In this document: piece after piece, positions 9,240-20,547 of the stretch | Numbering within the stretch: position 1 is the stretch's first letter | Layout: every line of letters starts with the position of its first letter | Assembly: GCF_001625195.1 (NCBI RefSeq) | Contig: NC_054391.1 | Location: 4,537,157-4,601,156 of the forward strand | Origin: Drechmeria coniospora | Taxonomy: Eukaryota; Ascomycota; Sordariomycetes; Hypocreales; Ophiocordycipitaceae | Direction: 5' to 3' | Length of the DNA stretch: 64,000 nucleotides | The notes under the pieces: model-generated | The model's input: only the letters and a program-made list of their open reading frames with translations | The model's database searches: none | Told to the model about the DNA's origin: nothing | Translations under genes and position numbers: made by a program

Positions 9240-12200
9240 ACTAGGAATAAAGATGATAATGTTTTGTAGTGTTTAGACTTGTTAATCTTTGATATATACT
9301 GTTAACCGTGATATCTCACTACATTCGTCGCTATTTACCTTGGTGGTTGATGGCCAAGTATTATTTTCCCAGCGACTTCTTGACTATCGTTGTTACGCGA
9401 ATCATCGCAGAACATGGGTCAGGGGTTTCAGGGTACTACAGCATTAGGTTGAGGACTCCCTAGGAAAGTACCGTGAAGGTGACTTGACAGAAATTGGCGT
9501 AAAACTTTGGGCAAGTACTCGATACGGCCTCAAACACGGAATCGTCGTGAGGTTTGGACATGTATTGCCATCAATGTCGTAGGAGGTTTGTTCGGCATGG
9601 CGCGGCTAGAGCTTCGAGTTGTTACGATTGCATTGGTGAATCCCGTTTACGATTCGAAGAATCTTGCAATTGAAAGGAAACTGCTTGTACCCTTAATTAC
9701 GAGAATTTTCAGTCTTCATCTCAGCAAATCGAGACGTCAAACTCGAGACAAAGCCCCAGCTTGCCGCCGACGTCGAGGCTCCGATCGCAGTCCAGGCGGG
9801 GCCGTGCTAAGACCTCGGGATGCCGGTCCAATTCTGATTGCGGCCGGTCTGCCGAATCTAAACGGGTTCTTGGACATATTCATGTCGATTAAATCGCCAG
9901 CAAGGTTGACAAGATCGGTTGCGTTAAGGTCTGTCTTCTCAGTCAATAACTAAAATTTCAAACACTAGAGGCTAACTGCCGTTTGTTAAATTGCTGTCGT
10001 AAGCTGAACTATTAATTACTAGCTTGTAAAGTGTTAGACGCAATGAGTTTACTCTGAAGAGCGTAACAAGGTCTAGTAGCTAAAGCGTAAGTAATGGGTA
10101 ACTAGCTGTAAGGACGAAGGCGATAAGGTCATTGATCCCTAATAAGCCATCCCTCCCTGCGTCCGAGGAGCTCTCCTAGCTTATATAGGCCTCTTACTAC
10201 AGCAGTCCCATGGCGTGTTACGTAATCGTCGCTTTTAGCACTATTTCTCCTGACATGAAGAAAGTAAAGAAGCATGAGCATTGCTAATCAATACGTACAC
10301 CAGCCCCTGCTGAGACAAGTACAATACAGAGTGGGTTGTAATTATCTATCAACAAGATAGTCACTTATTTGGAGCATAGATAAGACTGGTTGAAATCCTT
10401 GTAAAGTGTGTGGGAATCTTACTTTTTCCATTCAGATGACGACTACTTCCAACAAGGTTACAACAACAGTGATGTGGACTGATATACTACAATGATCATT
10501 TTCCCAAGTGGCATATTGCTCGTAACAGTCACGACTGAGGCGCCATATCAGCTTAAATCTGGTAGCTTCCTTTAATTAGCTGCTTCAGTGACAGTTGTTG
10601 TGACTATTTGGATTGTGCCCTGGAGTGTAGCGACCGTGACAGTCAATGTTCATAAGGGTTCTGGGAGTGGCCCTACTCACATTAATAGCGCCAGGGGTCT
10701 CTTTGGACAAATGCTTAGTCTTAGGGAGTTGATTTTTGGATCAGCAGTTGTCGCAATCTCTGGCGACATGGTACTAGCCATCAAATCCGATACGAGTCGA
10801 TACAGGCGTGGTGGAACAGGCGTGGTGGAAATAGAGGAATTTAGTCAATATGTCAATTTGATAGATTGGACACCCAGTGAGTTTCCTCAGAGTGCGGATG
10901 CTATCTTTTACAGTTTATAGTTCTATAGCGTCGAATAGAGTCAGAATTATCAATTGAATACCTTCAACGACCTAACAATAGCTGAACGATAACCCAAGCA
11001 TGGAATCAGGGATTTTGAATTATTCAATCAACTAGATTGGGAGAACTGTTCACCTGCATGCCAAATCTAGTACGTTCTTTTGTATTTATTGCCTTCATGC
11101 ATCCATTCAGAAGACAGCGCTATTCTGGATATTATCAGTGATAGGTTCCATATAACTATCGGGTTGCTGAAATAGCAGTTGAATTGCGGCAAGTATGTGC
11201 AATTTGTCACTGGCTTGGCTACCATGATGCTACAGTTGCGTTTATATGCCGCTGATCAAGTCTCATACCAACGTCGGATTTTCGTTATGGAACAAAGATT
11301 ATAGAAAACCTACAGCAAAGTGGCCCAATCCACCCCTCTCGTCTCCCTGCAACAACAACCTGTTTCTTTGCGCAGCAACACGGTCTCCCATTCGGCAAGT
11401 TATTTCTGGATGGCTTGTAGCTAAGGTTACACTCCAAAGTCATGACAGTCATCCACGGTTGTGGCTACAGAACCCGCTAGATGTGGAAACCGGCTTCTTT
11501 CGAATACGTAACCCGACTCTGGTACAGATTGAGGTCCGACACCAGTTCTAAGTCCATATGGCTAATGAAAACAGAAACTCTCTTAGAATATTGAGTCTGA
11601 CGGGGCGTAATGTCGTTTCATTATTGGGTAGCCGATTTTAGTCTCCCACTCCCCCCCACCCCCATGCATGTGATAACGGCTGGTTCAAATGGTCGTACGA
11701 TAAACTACGCGCCTGCTGTGCGGGCATCAACTCTAGACAGTGGAAGATTGAGATGGTGATAAGGAAAGTTGCATATATATTGTGTGCTCCCGCATTCGGC
11801 AGTAATTATGACTGTTAAGTTGGTTGTCGTCCGCTTCGGCAATAGCCTCTTCCCTTCATCAGGCAGTCTACTCTCCTCTCGTGAGAAATGTGTCCAACAA
11901 GTCTATCTGCCATGGAAGACTCGGATGAAGTAATTCAAGTGAGACTACGAGGCCCCTTCGTTATCCATAGTATAAAGGAACGCTGTGGGGCCTCAGTTGC
12001 GACGACGACAGACGTGGCGCTTCTTGAGGCAAGTCAATTTGGATAGGCCAGCGGAAGCGGCGGCCGATGTAGTTGAGAACTATTCAGCGACATTCTCGTT
12101 CTTGTTCTCTATGATGCCGGGTACGGCAGCGGCAGTGTGTCCAGATGCACAAACGGATTCGGCCGGAGTCTTCTCCTGTTATGAGACTTTCGCATACTCC

Positions 12201-13004
12201 TTCTCAGGTCCCTTTTACAGTTCTTTATCCTTCTCATGCTTTATCTTAAGCATGGGAACGTTTTATTTTCCTATGATGACATTCAGTTAGTGTTTTTTAT
12301 GAAGGATGGTATATATTGAATAAGTAAGATTCTCTCATTTTTAAGTAGGATCGAGTGAGTGGTATAGGCGTAGGGGTAGTTGTTAGTCAATATTTGAAGG
12401 AGAGACATACTGTGGACTTTGTCGCAGGTGGAACTCTGCTTGGAAGGTGCGACCAGGCCATGTCTTGAGCAGCGATTTTGGGACAAGCCTCGGTACTAGA
12501 GGTCAGAGCTTCGGGTGCATTGTTATCTGGAGCAGCGGCCTCAGGAGTATCGGTCTCGTCCTCGTTTTTGCCTGCGCATTTCTCCACGATACCTGTGTCA
12601 AAGATGCGGCATCGTTAGAATCGCCATTGTGATCGAGAGAATGCTTCATCATTTAACAATTCGAGACAGAGCTTGGTCCCTCCTTGTCCTGCCTCTTCCA
12701 TCGTCTATCATGGTTGATACAAGGTGCGACGGACCAAAGAGGAACGGGAGTGCCACAGCGTATTCTCTCATTTATGTCTCATTCGTCCTCGAATTTCACA
12801 GGGAAAGTGAGCCACGGTACTGGGAGAGAACGACAACGGGTGGCGCATACAACAACACAGCCAATATTCCTCGGGGGCAGAACACAGGCTCGAGATCAAT
12901 CAGCAGGGAGATGCATTTTCCGTGTCAAAGCACGAAGAATCATATGTCGTGTAAACTTCTACCCCCCCGTATCATCATAAGCTACATGGACCCGTCATCG
13001 TCGT
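9240..13004. other. AT-richer stretch with no supported gene
   Basis: About 3.7 kb follow the giant gene. Open frames at 9507-9953, 10588-10920, 11246-11551 and 11985-12290 were read. The first two begin at non-ATG codons, and none shows a recognisable domain or codon bias. A few Thr/Val-rich stretches near 10,440-10,650 recall the giant repeat, but too loosely to call. GTAC islands are absent here. The region may be decayed coding sequence or plain intergenic DNA. Confidence 0.5.
12000..12590 (-). pseudogene. Possible decayed small gene, minus strand
   Basis: On the minus strand 12587-12387 reads as an acidic, Ala/Pro/Thr-rich peptide with two cysteines, beginning at GTG rather than ATG. 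A second segment near 12180-12080 (Glu-Lys-Thr-Pro-Ala-Glu-Ser-Val-Cys...) has a similar composition and ends in TAG. The two could be exons of one small secreted protein, or relics. No start codon or splice pair links them convincingly. Confidence 0.2.
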
Positions 13005-14097
13005 TCAAACGCTACCTTGCGAAACGACTTTGTTAAGGGGATAATGGCCCATCCGAGCGTTTTCCTCCATGCGTGCCAGCCGAAGGCTGCGTTTCTTCTG
13101 CTCCCGACGGCGATAGAAATACAGTGCGGCACCGGAGAGTATGAATGCGCCGGCAAGAGAGCCGATGATGGTACCTGCCATGGCCCCAGACGACATACCC
13201 GCCGAACCACCGGCGGAGTTGGCAGCGGAACCGGAACCGGAGGGCTCACTGGAGCTGGATTTCTTGCCATTGACTTCGTCATTCGCCATTTTTTTGTCGT
13301 CCTCGCCGGGCTCAGTTGCGTTGAAGCAGGGAATCTTCATGTTGAAGTCGTTGAGGGCCACAAATGTGATATCCGCACAAGCATAAAAGGTCTGATTATG
13401 GGGCGCGTCCCAGTCGGCCTTGTAGATGATCTGGATTGTCGCGTTCGTTCCCACCGTGACGGTCGAGGGAGCATCAGGGATCTTGGCACACGTGTGTCCG
13501 GGGTTGAGATCGTTGATGTCCCTGGAATCGACGAGCGTGGTGAAGTCGGTGTTGGAGGTTGGGTCTGCGCAACGTCGTCAACGAGGGTTAGTTTATCCAC
13601 AATAACGGCGACAAGCGGGCAAGACATAACCGCCACGGGGCAGGCGGAGTGAATGACGCACCGTTGGAATAAGCGATGCTGATCTTGCTGTTGTAGTAAT
13701 CGTCCTGAGCAACAAGCGCAACGGCGCCGCCGGCTGGGCGTTAGGACAAAATATCAGCCCCCTGTCGCTTTCAAGCATTCGAGATACGACCCAGGACGGA
13801 AGGGCACCGAACATCCCCAGCACGGCACCCGGTCATGGTGCGCGGCCAAGACTCACTGAGTGGGAATTTGGTCCTATTGCCTGGAGCGGCGCGAGAGCCA
13901 CAAGGTGCCGTGTTATCCATGTCACCGGACCAGACTCTGTCAGGCGGCCACATGAAGGCGGCGGGGCCCATATTGTTGTCTGTCACGCTCGACGTCGACG
14001 GGTTCCCAGCCGATTTGCCGCTCTTGGAGTCATGCTGAGCAACAACAGCAGAGGCCACGGCAAGGCCAACGGCCAAGACGGTCCTGAAGGAACGCAT
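13005..14097 (-). CDS. BIM1-like (X325) copper-binding-domain membrane protein
   Basis: Three exons (14097-13857, 13733-13662, 13564-13005) join in phase to 290 residues. A signal peptide (Met-Arg-Ser-Phe-Arg... to Val-Val-Ala-Gln) is followed by the conserved series Asp-Asn-Thr-Ala-Pro-Cys-Gly, Asn-Arg-Thr-Lys-Phe-Pro-Leu, Asp-Pro-Thr-Ser-Asn-Thr-Asp-Phe, Gly-Thr-Asn-Ala-Thr-Ile-Gln and Cys-Ala-Asp-Ile-Thr-Phe of the BIM1-like/X325 family, whose founder helps copper uptake at the cell surface in Cryptococcus. A Ser/Gly linker leads to one transmembrane helix (Gly-Thr-Ile-Ile-Gly-Ser-Leu-Ala-Gly) and a basic cytosolic tail, so it is a type I membrane protein rather than GPI-anchored. The domain starts with Met-Gly-Pro-Ala-Ala-Phe instead of the N-terminal His of the founder, so copper binding is not assured. 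A CTAAC branch site precedes the first acceptor. Both splice joins restore family motifs. Confidence 0.8.
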
Positions 14098-15800
14098 CTC
14101 AAAAAAGGTGCTTGAAAGTAATCCGGATGGTGGATGGAAGTGTTGAGAAGGCAGAGGCAGCGAGGGGGATGGTATCGGATCAGGGCAGGGATGGGAGGGA
14201 AAGCGAGAGGGAGGGTGGTGGAAGAGCGGAGGAGAGGGGAGGGGAGGACGGAGGAGCTTCACCGTTCAAACGTTCAATCCGAGACGACGGGAAACAGCCG
14301 GCGTAATATGGACGAGTTCGGTCTGCGAGCGAGGCTTTTATCGGCCCGAACCTGGACAAGGTATGGAAGTTGTCTTCCACATCTGCTTCCTTTGCAGGAA
14401 ATCTCTGTTGCACTTGGCGGTCTAGGTTGATCTCCTCTCGGGAGGTCATCGGAGTAAGCGTGCGGGATCCGTCCTCAGCGCCAGTCCGTCCGTACGGAGT
14501 GCTGCAGGCTCGGAACTGACGGCGTTGGGGAGCACCAGGGCCAGACTGGCGCCGCAACCCGCATTGGGTATGAAGCTGGGAGCCAGTGAGGTATTAACAA
14601 GTTATCAGATGATCAGATTAGGTGAGCTGATTTTGATCTGATAAGATCAGATACAAGGGTCAACCGCCAGCGGGACCCATTTTTGCAGTCAAGCATTGGT
14701 TCATCAACTGCCTCTAACAGCATAGTGGTTCCTCACGAAGCGGCAAAGTTCCACGCCAAGATGCCTATGGCAGTGCTAGTCCATGTCATTGGCCATGCCC
14801 GCATACATGGCCTTACAAGGACTGCATTACATGCAGGTATTTTTGCATACACCTGCGGGAGTATGAGACCGGCATGTACGGAGGTCCATACCTACATCCG
14901 TGCATACCAACAACCGGATGTAAAGATGTACACCAATATGCCTTCATACAGGTACACATTTATATGCGTATTTACGAGCACGTCGGCTCGGGCAGACGGG
15001 ATAAGCGGACGAGCGAGGAAAGAAGCTCAACGGGGTTTTAGACTGATATGACTCATGTCTATCGCAGAATTGCCTGTTTTCCCGCCCCTTCCTTGTCAGT
15101 TCGACTGTGTGCGTTGGTCTATTCCCCATCCGGCATGGCATCCACTCGAACTGCTCGGCAGGCGCGCCTTGCTTGGCGATGCCGTTCCTTCCTTGGCTCG
15201 ACGTGTGATTGTGGGAAAGGGCGGTGCACGAAGGTGCAGGTGTGCTTGCTCATGGAAATGAAAGAAAAAGTCAAAATCTTTGCAATATTTGGTCGGCATC
15301 TCCATGTCTTCATGCGTACACCTACCTACTTATGTGCTCGTACAGGACATGACCACGACGGGACCAATATTGATTTTGTCCGGTTCCGAAAGTGGATTCT
15401 CACGATCCATCAAGTCCTTGGCCTCCTCTTTTCCATCTCCTGGTACCGACATCACATCAGGCACCACACCCGGCACCACCGCCGGCTTCTCCCTATTCAT
15501 TGTAACGAGCGAGCTTCTCGGCAAAGCTTTGTCGAGATAGCCCTCCGACGGTCGGCGATGATCAGTTCGCGTTCCCTGTCCGGGTACTGTTACGTGTACC
15601 GGTACGTAGAGGTACACGCAGGAGATACGAGGGCAGATTTTCCTCAGGTGAAGACAGAACAGTATATAACCAGCACGTCCGCGGCACTTTTTCGTCATCG
15701 GATGTTCAGCAGCACCAGCAGCATCACAGGCCGGCATAGCATTTCGACAATACGCTCTCAAGTCCCTTTCCGTCCCTGACATCGGCCTTTCGTCATCGAG
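14098..15800. other. Divergent intergenic region between the BIM1-like and GPI-type genes
   Basis: It serves as 5' flank for both neighbours. Bases 14,110-14,260 are purine-rich on the plus strand, so the leader of the minus-strand gene is pyrimidine-rich. A first short GTAC-type palindrome (CCGTCCGTACGGAG) sits near 14,490. A region near 14,600-14,650 has four close GATCAGAT/GATCTGAT words. No gene with coding character was found. Confidence 0.5.
15663..15669 (+). promoter_or_regulatory. TATA box for the GPI-type secreted protein gene
   Basis: TATATAA lies about 130 bp upstream of the ATG at 15801, in the expected orientation, with a pyrimidine-rich leader between them. Confidence 0.45.
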
Positions 15801-16737
15801 ATGCCTTCTCTGTCCGCCTTTGCCCTCGTGGCCGCAGCAGCGCTGCCGCTGGTGAACGCGGCTCCTCATAAGCGAGAGGTGCTTGCAGATACCATCGGGC
15901 CGGCACCCTACCGCAACCTTCCGCCGCTGGGTGATGCCGAAAGCGTCGATCTTGATCTCTCCAGTTTCAAAGCCTTCAACATCCCGGAGAACACCGACAA
16001 ATACAAGTGCCACGCAACTTGCGGTAGACTTGCCAGCGCCCCCGAAGTTGATTTATAATGGCGTGACATGTCGCTGACGACCAGGGTCAAAGGTATTCTC
16101 ATCCGTGTTTCCGCAGTCAAGAAGGACGCGTGCCACCACCCGTGGGCCCTGCCCCTTGCGTCCTACTGCTTCGGTCCTTGCCCGGACGCCGACAAATCCA
16201 GCCAGTACTCGACAGCCACCAAATTCCGCGACGAGTGCAACTTCGACTTGGGACGAGCCGCCAGGGAGGCCAAGTTCGAGCCGCCAGTCACTCCCAAAGA
16301 CGACGAGAAGGACATTAAGGGGCAGACTCTGACAGCAGAGACCCCACCCAGCCGTGCGGCGTTGGACGCCGCAGTAGCCATGCCGAAAGTCACCAAGGAC
16401 GAAAGGAACACCAATGGCGCTCCCGTGACCCTTCCGGCCGACGGAGTCACGTCCCGTTTCTCCGGTTCGGACTCGTCCACCAACACCACAGGGGGTGCCG
16501 TAAGTAAGGAAACCCCTTTGCACGTCTTTCCCCTCTCCCCCTCTCCCCCTCCGTCCCCCTCTCCCCTGTCCCCCCGCCTCCCATGAGAAGCGTGAAATTC
16601 ACGGCTAACACTTTCCCCAGAGCCCAAGCGCCCCGACAGCTGCCTTGATCCCCGTCACCGCAGCCGCAGCGCCTAAATCGATGGCCTTTTCGACCGCCCT
16701 CGTTGTCGCAGCACTGGGCATCGTCGCCATGTACTAG
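15801..16737 (+). CDS. Small Cys-rich secreted protein with GPI-type C-terminus
   Basis: Three exons (15801-16023, 16117-16499, 16621-16737) give 240 residues. The start has a clear signal peptide (Met-Pro-Ser-Leu-Ser-Ala-Phe-Ala-Leu... Val-Asn-Ala). A compact six-cysteine region follows (Cys-x3-Cys, Cys near Asp-Ala-Cys-His-His-Pro-Trp, Cys-x3-Cys, then Cys-Asn-Phe-Asp), which is too few cysteines for CFEM. A Thr/Ser/Pro-rich stalk leads to a hydrophobic tail (Phe-Ser-Thr-Ala-Leu-Val-Val-Ala-Ala-Leu) after Ala-Ala-Pro-Lys-Ser, which is the layout of a GPI-anchor signal. The first intron contains in-frame stops, and its removal restores the Cys region. The second intron is strongly pyrimidine-rich. 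The family is unknown to me; a surface or effector-like role is inference. Confidence 0.7.
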
Positions 16738-18340
16738 GCACAGCCATATGAGACGCGTCATTGTTCCGCGACGGTGAGATGGAATCAGGTCAACCAAGAG
16801 AGACATCATGGCAGCGATCCTCTTTCCTCGAGATGGATTTGGCCAGTAGAATAGACTATATTGCAGTGCAGATAGAGCGCTACGAACATGACCGAGATCT
16901 GTTCCATGTTCGCCTTTGCTTGCGCTCTGGCCATGCCCACCCTGAATTCCGACGAGGCTACTGGAGCCGCTTCCAAAATGGAGGTGCGCGTCATAGCATG
17001 GAGTTCTACCCCGATTCAGGCCGTAGCAAGGCTCTTCATTCCCGAGATGCCTGCTGATGGTGGTCCGGGGGGCCTGAGGATCGATGTCGGTGCAGCTGCA
17101 TTAAAGTCCATTTACATGCCCGTCTTCGTCGGCAACCTCAACATCGCCCTGCCAATGGACCTGTTCCCAAACGGAGTGAAATGGACTTGACGGAGCTTTC
17201 CTGCGTTGCATTGGAAGCATTCGGGCTGAGACGGCCTACGCATCCTCATCAGTGGACAATGGTAGGACACTGCAACCTCGGGGGTCGCGCCGTCCGAGTT
17301 GTAGGCGAGCACGGCATCAGTTGGGCGGTGCATCTCGATACGGTATGGCCCGTTTGGCGATTTCCTGTTTTCCTCCGCGGTTCACGGCGTCGATGAGCAA
17401 GTGCAGGTCAGGTCGATTGGACGATGAACATGGCGCCGGCCTAGAGGCTCGGCAGCATGCAGATCGAGGACCCATAAAGTCGTCGTCACAGCCGTTGTGG
17501 CAAATCAGGGCCCTCATCGGCAGGGGGGCGGAGAACGGGGTGATGGGGAGGAAAGCGACGGACTGTTGCCGTTTCCGCTGCTAGCTAGCATGTGGCTGTG
17601 TTGGGCAAACCGGCCACAAACTGGGCCGCCAAGGAGTCGATACGAAGGAAGGACACGGCGTCTTTCATGCCACGACGGCCTGTCGACGACGGAGACGGGA
17701 TGATGGCAGTTGAAATAAGGTAAGGTAGGCGCGCGAAAGCATGGTCGTGGTGGCTGAGCAGCTGCAGAGTGTGTGGGTCGTCGTGGTGATGTGATGGCTC
17801 AGCCGGCCGGCACGGATCCATGTCTCGGTCCCGAGACTCTGGACGTCTGCATCGATGGATCGTCCAATCGCAGGCCCCCATAGGTGCCCCCACCCCTGGG
17901 GGGGTGTTGGTGATGACATGACGGGTCGAGGAACAGGTTGTATCGAAGTCGCAAGGAAAAGTGGAATGAACCGATTGCCTGTGCAAGAACCCGTCGTCCC
18001 ATGTTTGGCACTGATTCTAGGCCGGAGAGGCTGGTTGGCCGACAGGGACGCCGTCACCGTCGTGTCAGTCGATGGTCGGTAGCTTTCGCTTGCAGTTGCA
18101 TCCGGCCACCGTTGCCTCGTCCACGCCTGATGCGTTCCCCTGGGGTGCACTGCTCGTTTCTGTAACCCAGGGAACGATGGGGACGCCCCGTGGCTGCCTG
18201 CTCTCGCCCGCACAAGCTTGAGCTGTGCTGCGTTGTTGCATTGGCAAATGTCGAAGGAGTAGTGCGGATGATGCTGTATCCGCGTGGACATGGGCCGCAC
18301 ACGTCGAGGTAATGGCGGGAGTAATTGAGAGGAGTGGGTG
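16738..18340. other. Intergenic region without supported gene
   Basis: Minus-strand frames between 17,585 and 18,455 have irregular composition and no recognisable domain. One ATG-started 100-codon frame (16888-17190, plus) begins with a hydrophobic stretch and is listed separately. Confidence 0.4.
16888..17190 (+). CDS. Possible small secreted protein, 100 residues
   Basis: The ATG at 16888 opens a frame starting Met-Thr-Glu-Ile-Cys-Ser-Met-Phe-Ala-Phe-Ala-Cys-Ala-Leu-Ala-Met, which resembles a short signal peptide. The remainder has no recognised motif and only the N-terminal region has cysteines. It lies 150 bp after the GPI-type gene, on the same strand. It could be a lineage-specific small protein or chance. 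Confidence 0.2.
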   Translation: MTEICSMFAFACALAMPTLNSDEATGAASKMEVRVIAWSSTPIQAVARLFIPEMPADGGPGGLRIDVGAAALKSIYMPVFVGNLNIALPMDLFPNGVKWT

Positions 18341-19140
18341 TACGTGCTCTGCACCCGAATACAAAGTGTACTTGCGGGTTCTTATGTAAGAACGGAGTAC
18401 AGAGTAGGTGTACATTGAGTGAACGTTGATTAATACTGTGCCCCGATGGGTACAATGTTAAGAGCAGTACGGGGGCGCTGGGTGTAGACGAGTGCGTCCT
18501 TGCATGTAATTACTCCGTACGGAGTGCAGTGCTGTATTGCGGAGTAAGACTAGGCATCCAACCACGAGCAGGTACATAGCAGGTACGGACAACTGTAGTC
18601 GTAGGTGATCGAAGGCGTAATTACTCAACATGGATTGGAAAGTCAAGTACAAATCCGTACTAAGGTATGTATGGAGAACTCGGTATTGTAATTGGTTTAC
18701 GGTGGGTGCATACCAGGAAATGCGTGCGGTGTACGGAGTACTCCGTACTGCACTCAGTGCACTCAGTAATAGAGGTAATTACGAGGTATGTACTCCGTAC
18801 TCCGTACCTGTATGTAAACTAGGTACTTAGGTGAGACAATGCCCGGGGGCGTTCACCAGCGAGTCATCTCGTCTCCTGGTCGCTTGCATGCTCGGCCCTG
18901 GGTACTCCGTACCTGGATACCTGGATGAGCATCAGCTTGCAACTGTCTCGGCGAGTACCTGTACATGTATGGAGTACCGAGTGCCTTGCATGATATGCGG
19001 TCAGCGCCTGCGGAAGCCACTGGCACCTGCTCCTGCGGTATTGCAACTTGCACCACTGCACCTGCACCGCCGTACAGCCGGTAGGTGTGCTTAAGTAGGT
19101 GCAAGTACGTGGATGTACTCCAGCACCGTGCCTGCCTAGA
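18340..19140. repeat. GTAC-word intergenic island 1
   Basis: Dense TACTCCGTAC/GTACGGAGTA, CAAGTAC and GTACCTG words. It includes a perfect 18-bp palindrome GTACGGAGTACTCCGTAC at 18731-18748, next to a tandem of GCACTCAGT words. No gene is seen. Confidence 0.8.
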
Positions 19141-20547
19141 GGTAAATTACCTGCCTGAAAAAAACAAGTAGGAAGGGGCAGCTCGGTGCCAAGCTTCCGC
19201 TTGCCAAGAATCCCCTCCCCAGCCCGCAGCAGATGTTAGGTGCTGCAGGCGCGAGCGAGGAGCTGCACGGCCGTAACTTGCAGGCGCCGAGGAGGAGGCC
19301 TCCCAGCATGCCAAGCTGCGTTGTCAGTTGGGTCAGTTTGGACGATGCAACTGCGCCGTACTCCGTACATCCCGTCACCCTCAATCGACGGCCTTCATCC
19401 TCCCGCCGTGTGGTGCAAATCGACGTCGCCAAGCTTGCACGCGCCCCGACACGCCCTGCCTCGTCCTCAACCTCGTCGTACCAATAGCCGATGGCTCGTT
19501 TCTCGCCAGTTCGCCCATGCCCGGCTACAGGTCGAATTGCGGCAGCGCAGGGGAATGGCACTGTACTTGTACTTGCCAACCGCCGTGCAAGTACTGTCCA
19601 AGTACTTCGTACCTGTGATTCCCACTCGGGTGCGGCGACGACGAAGTACCCAGTACCGATTCGGAGTTTCCCCCTGCCGCCGCCCCAGGTTCCACACACC
19701 CCCCCTTCTCCGGCTGCAGGCGCAGTGCGAGTGCGGAGTACATGTACAGCGCTTTGTTCAGCGCCGCCGTCGTTCGCCTCGTTTCATCCGCCTCCCTCCC
19801 TCGACCTCGAATCGATCGAGGTGGAAACGAAGCTTTGCCGATTGCCTCATCATCATCCCATACTCCTCCCGTCGTTATGGTTTTCGCCGGCGGTTGTAAG
19901 TTTCTACCCGACTGTTGCTCATCCCATCCTTGACCGCTCCCCGCTCCCTCTCTCCTCTCCCCGTGCCTTCGGTTGCCGTTCTCGAACAAGCGTGCCCGAC
20001 AAGGGCAGGATTCGGTCCCGAATTACGCTCCTCTGCGAAGCTTGCGAAGGCGACCGAGGAGGCAGAGAGCGTCCCATGAATGCGTGCTCTCCGACCATCC
20101 ATCCACCGCTCCCCAGAGGAAGCCAGCCGACCAGCCACGCTCGCCATATCTCCCCCACACGCCCCCCCCCCCTCCTCTCCCTCCAATCCCTCCATTGCCC
20201 ACTTTCGCCGGCACCACCTTTGGTGCCATCGTCTTGGGTGCGCCACGCTTCTGTTTGCATTCACTACCGCTACCCTGACTTTTGCCTATTGCATCCCTGG
20301 CCGGTGTCGTGCGGTCCGGCCCAACTGCCTGTTCCCTTTCTCTTGTCGTCACCGCCTAGTCCTAACCTTCGCTCGACTTCGTTCCGCATGACGAGACAGA
20401 TAATCCATCGTCCATCCCGCCGTCGGCCGCTCATCATCCCCCAGCATCGTCGTCAACCGGACGCTCCCTGGATATCCCCGTAGCTGACCTGGCCGCACGA
20501 GGCACCCGGCAGTCAATCTCCGCTTCACCCGCGCCCTCCGGCGAACC
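19140..20547. other. Upstream region of the Ca2+/H+ exchanger gene
   Basis: Thin GTAC words up to about 19,750 give way to a long pyrimidine-rich stretch (19,790-20,450, with a run of C near 20,163) that looks like promoter plus 5' leader of the exchanger gene at 20548. Long open frames here (for example 19491-20483) have no domain and read through the pyrimidine tract. Confidence 0.5.

Noticed and set aside
9240..12600. Transposon remnant
   Set aside because: No transposase or reverse-transcriptase motif, terminal repeat or target duplication could be recognised by eye in any frame.
12387..14480. GTAC islands in the left block
   Set aside because: I looked for TACTCCGTA or GTACGGAGTA before 14,490 and found no cluster.
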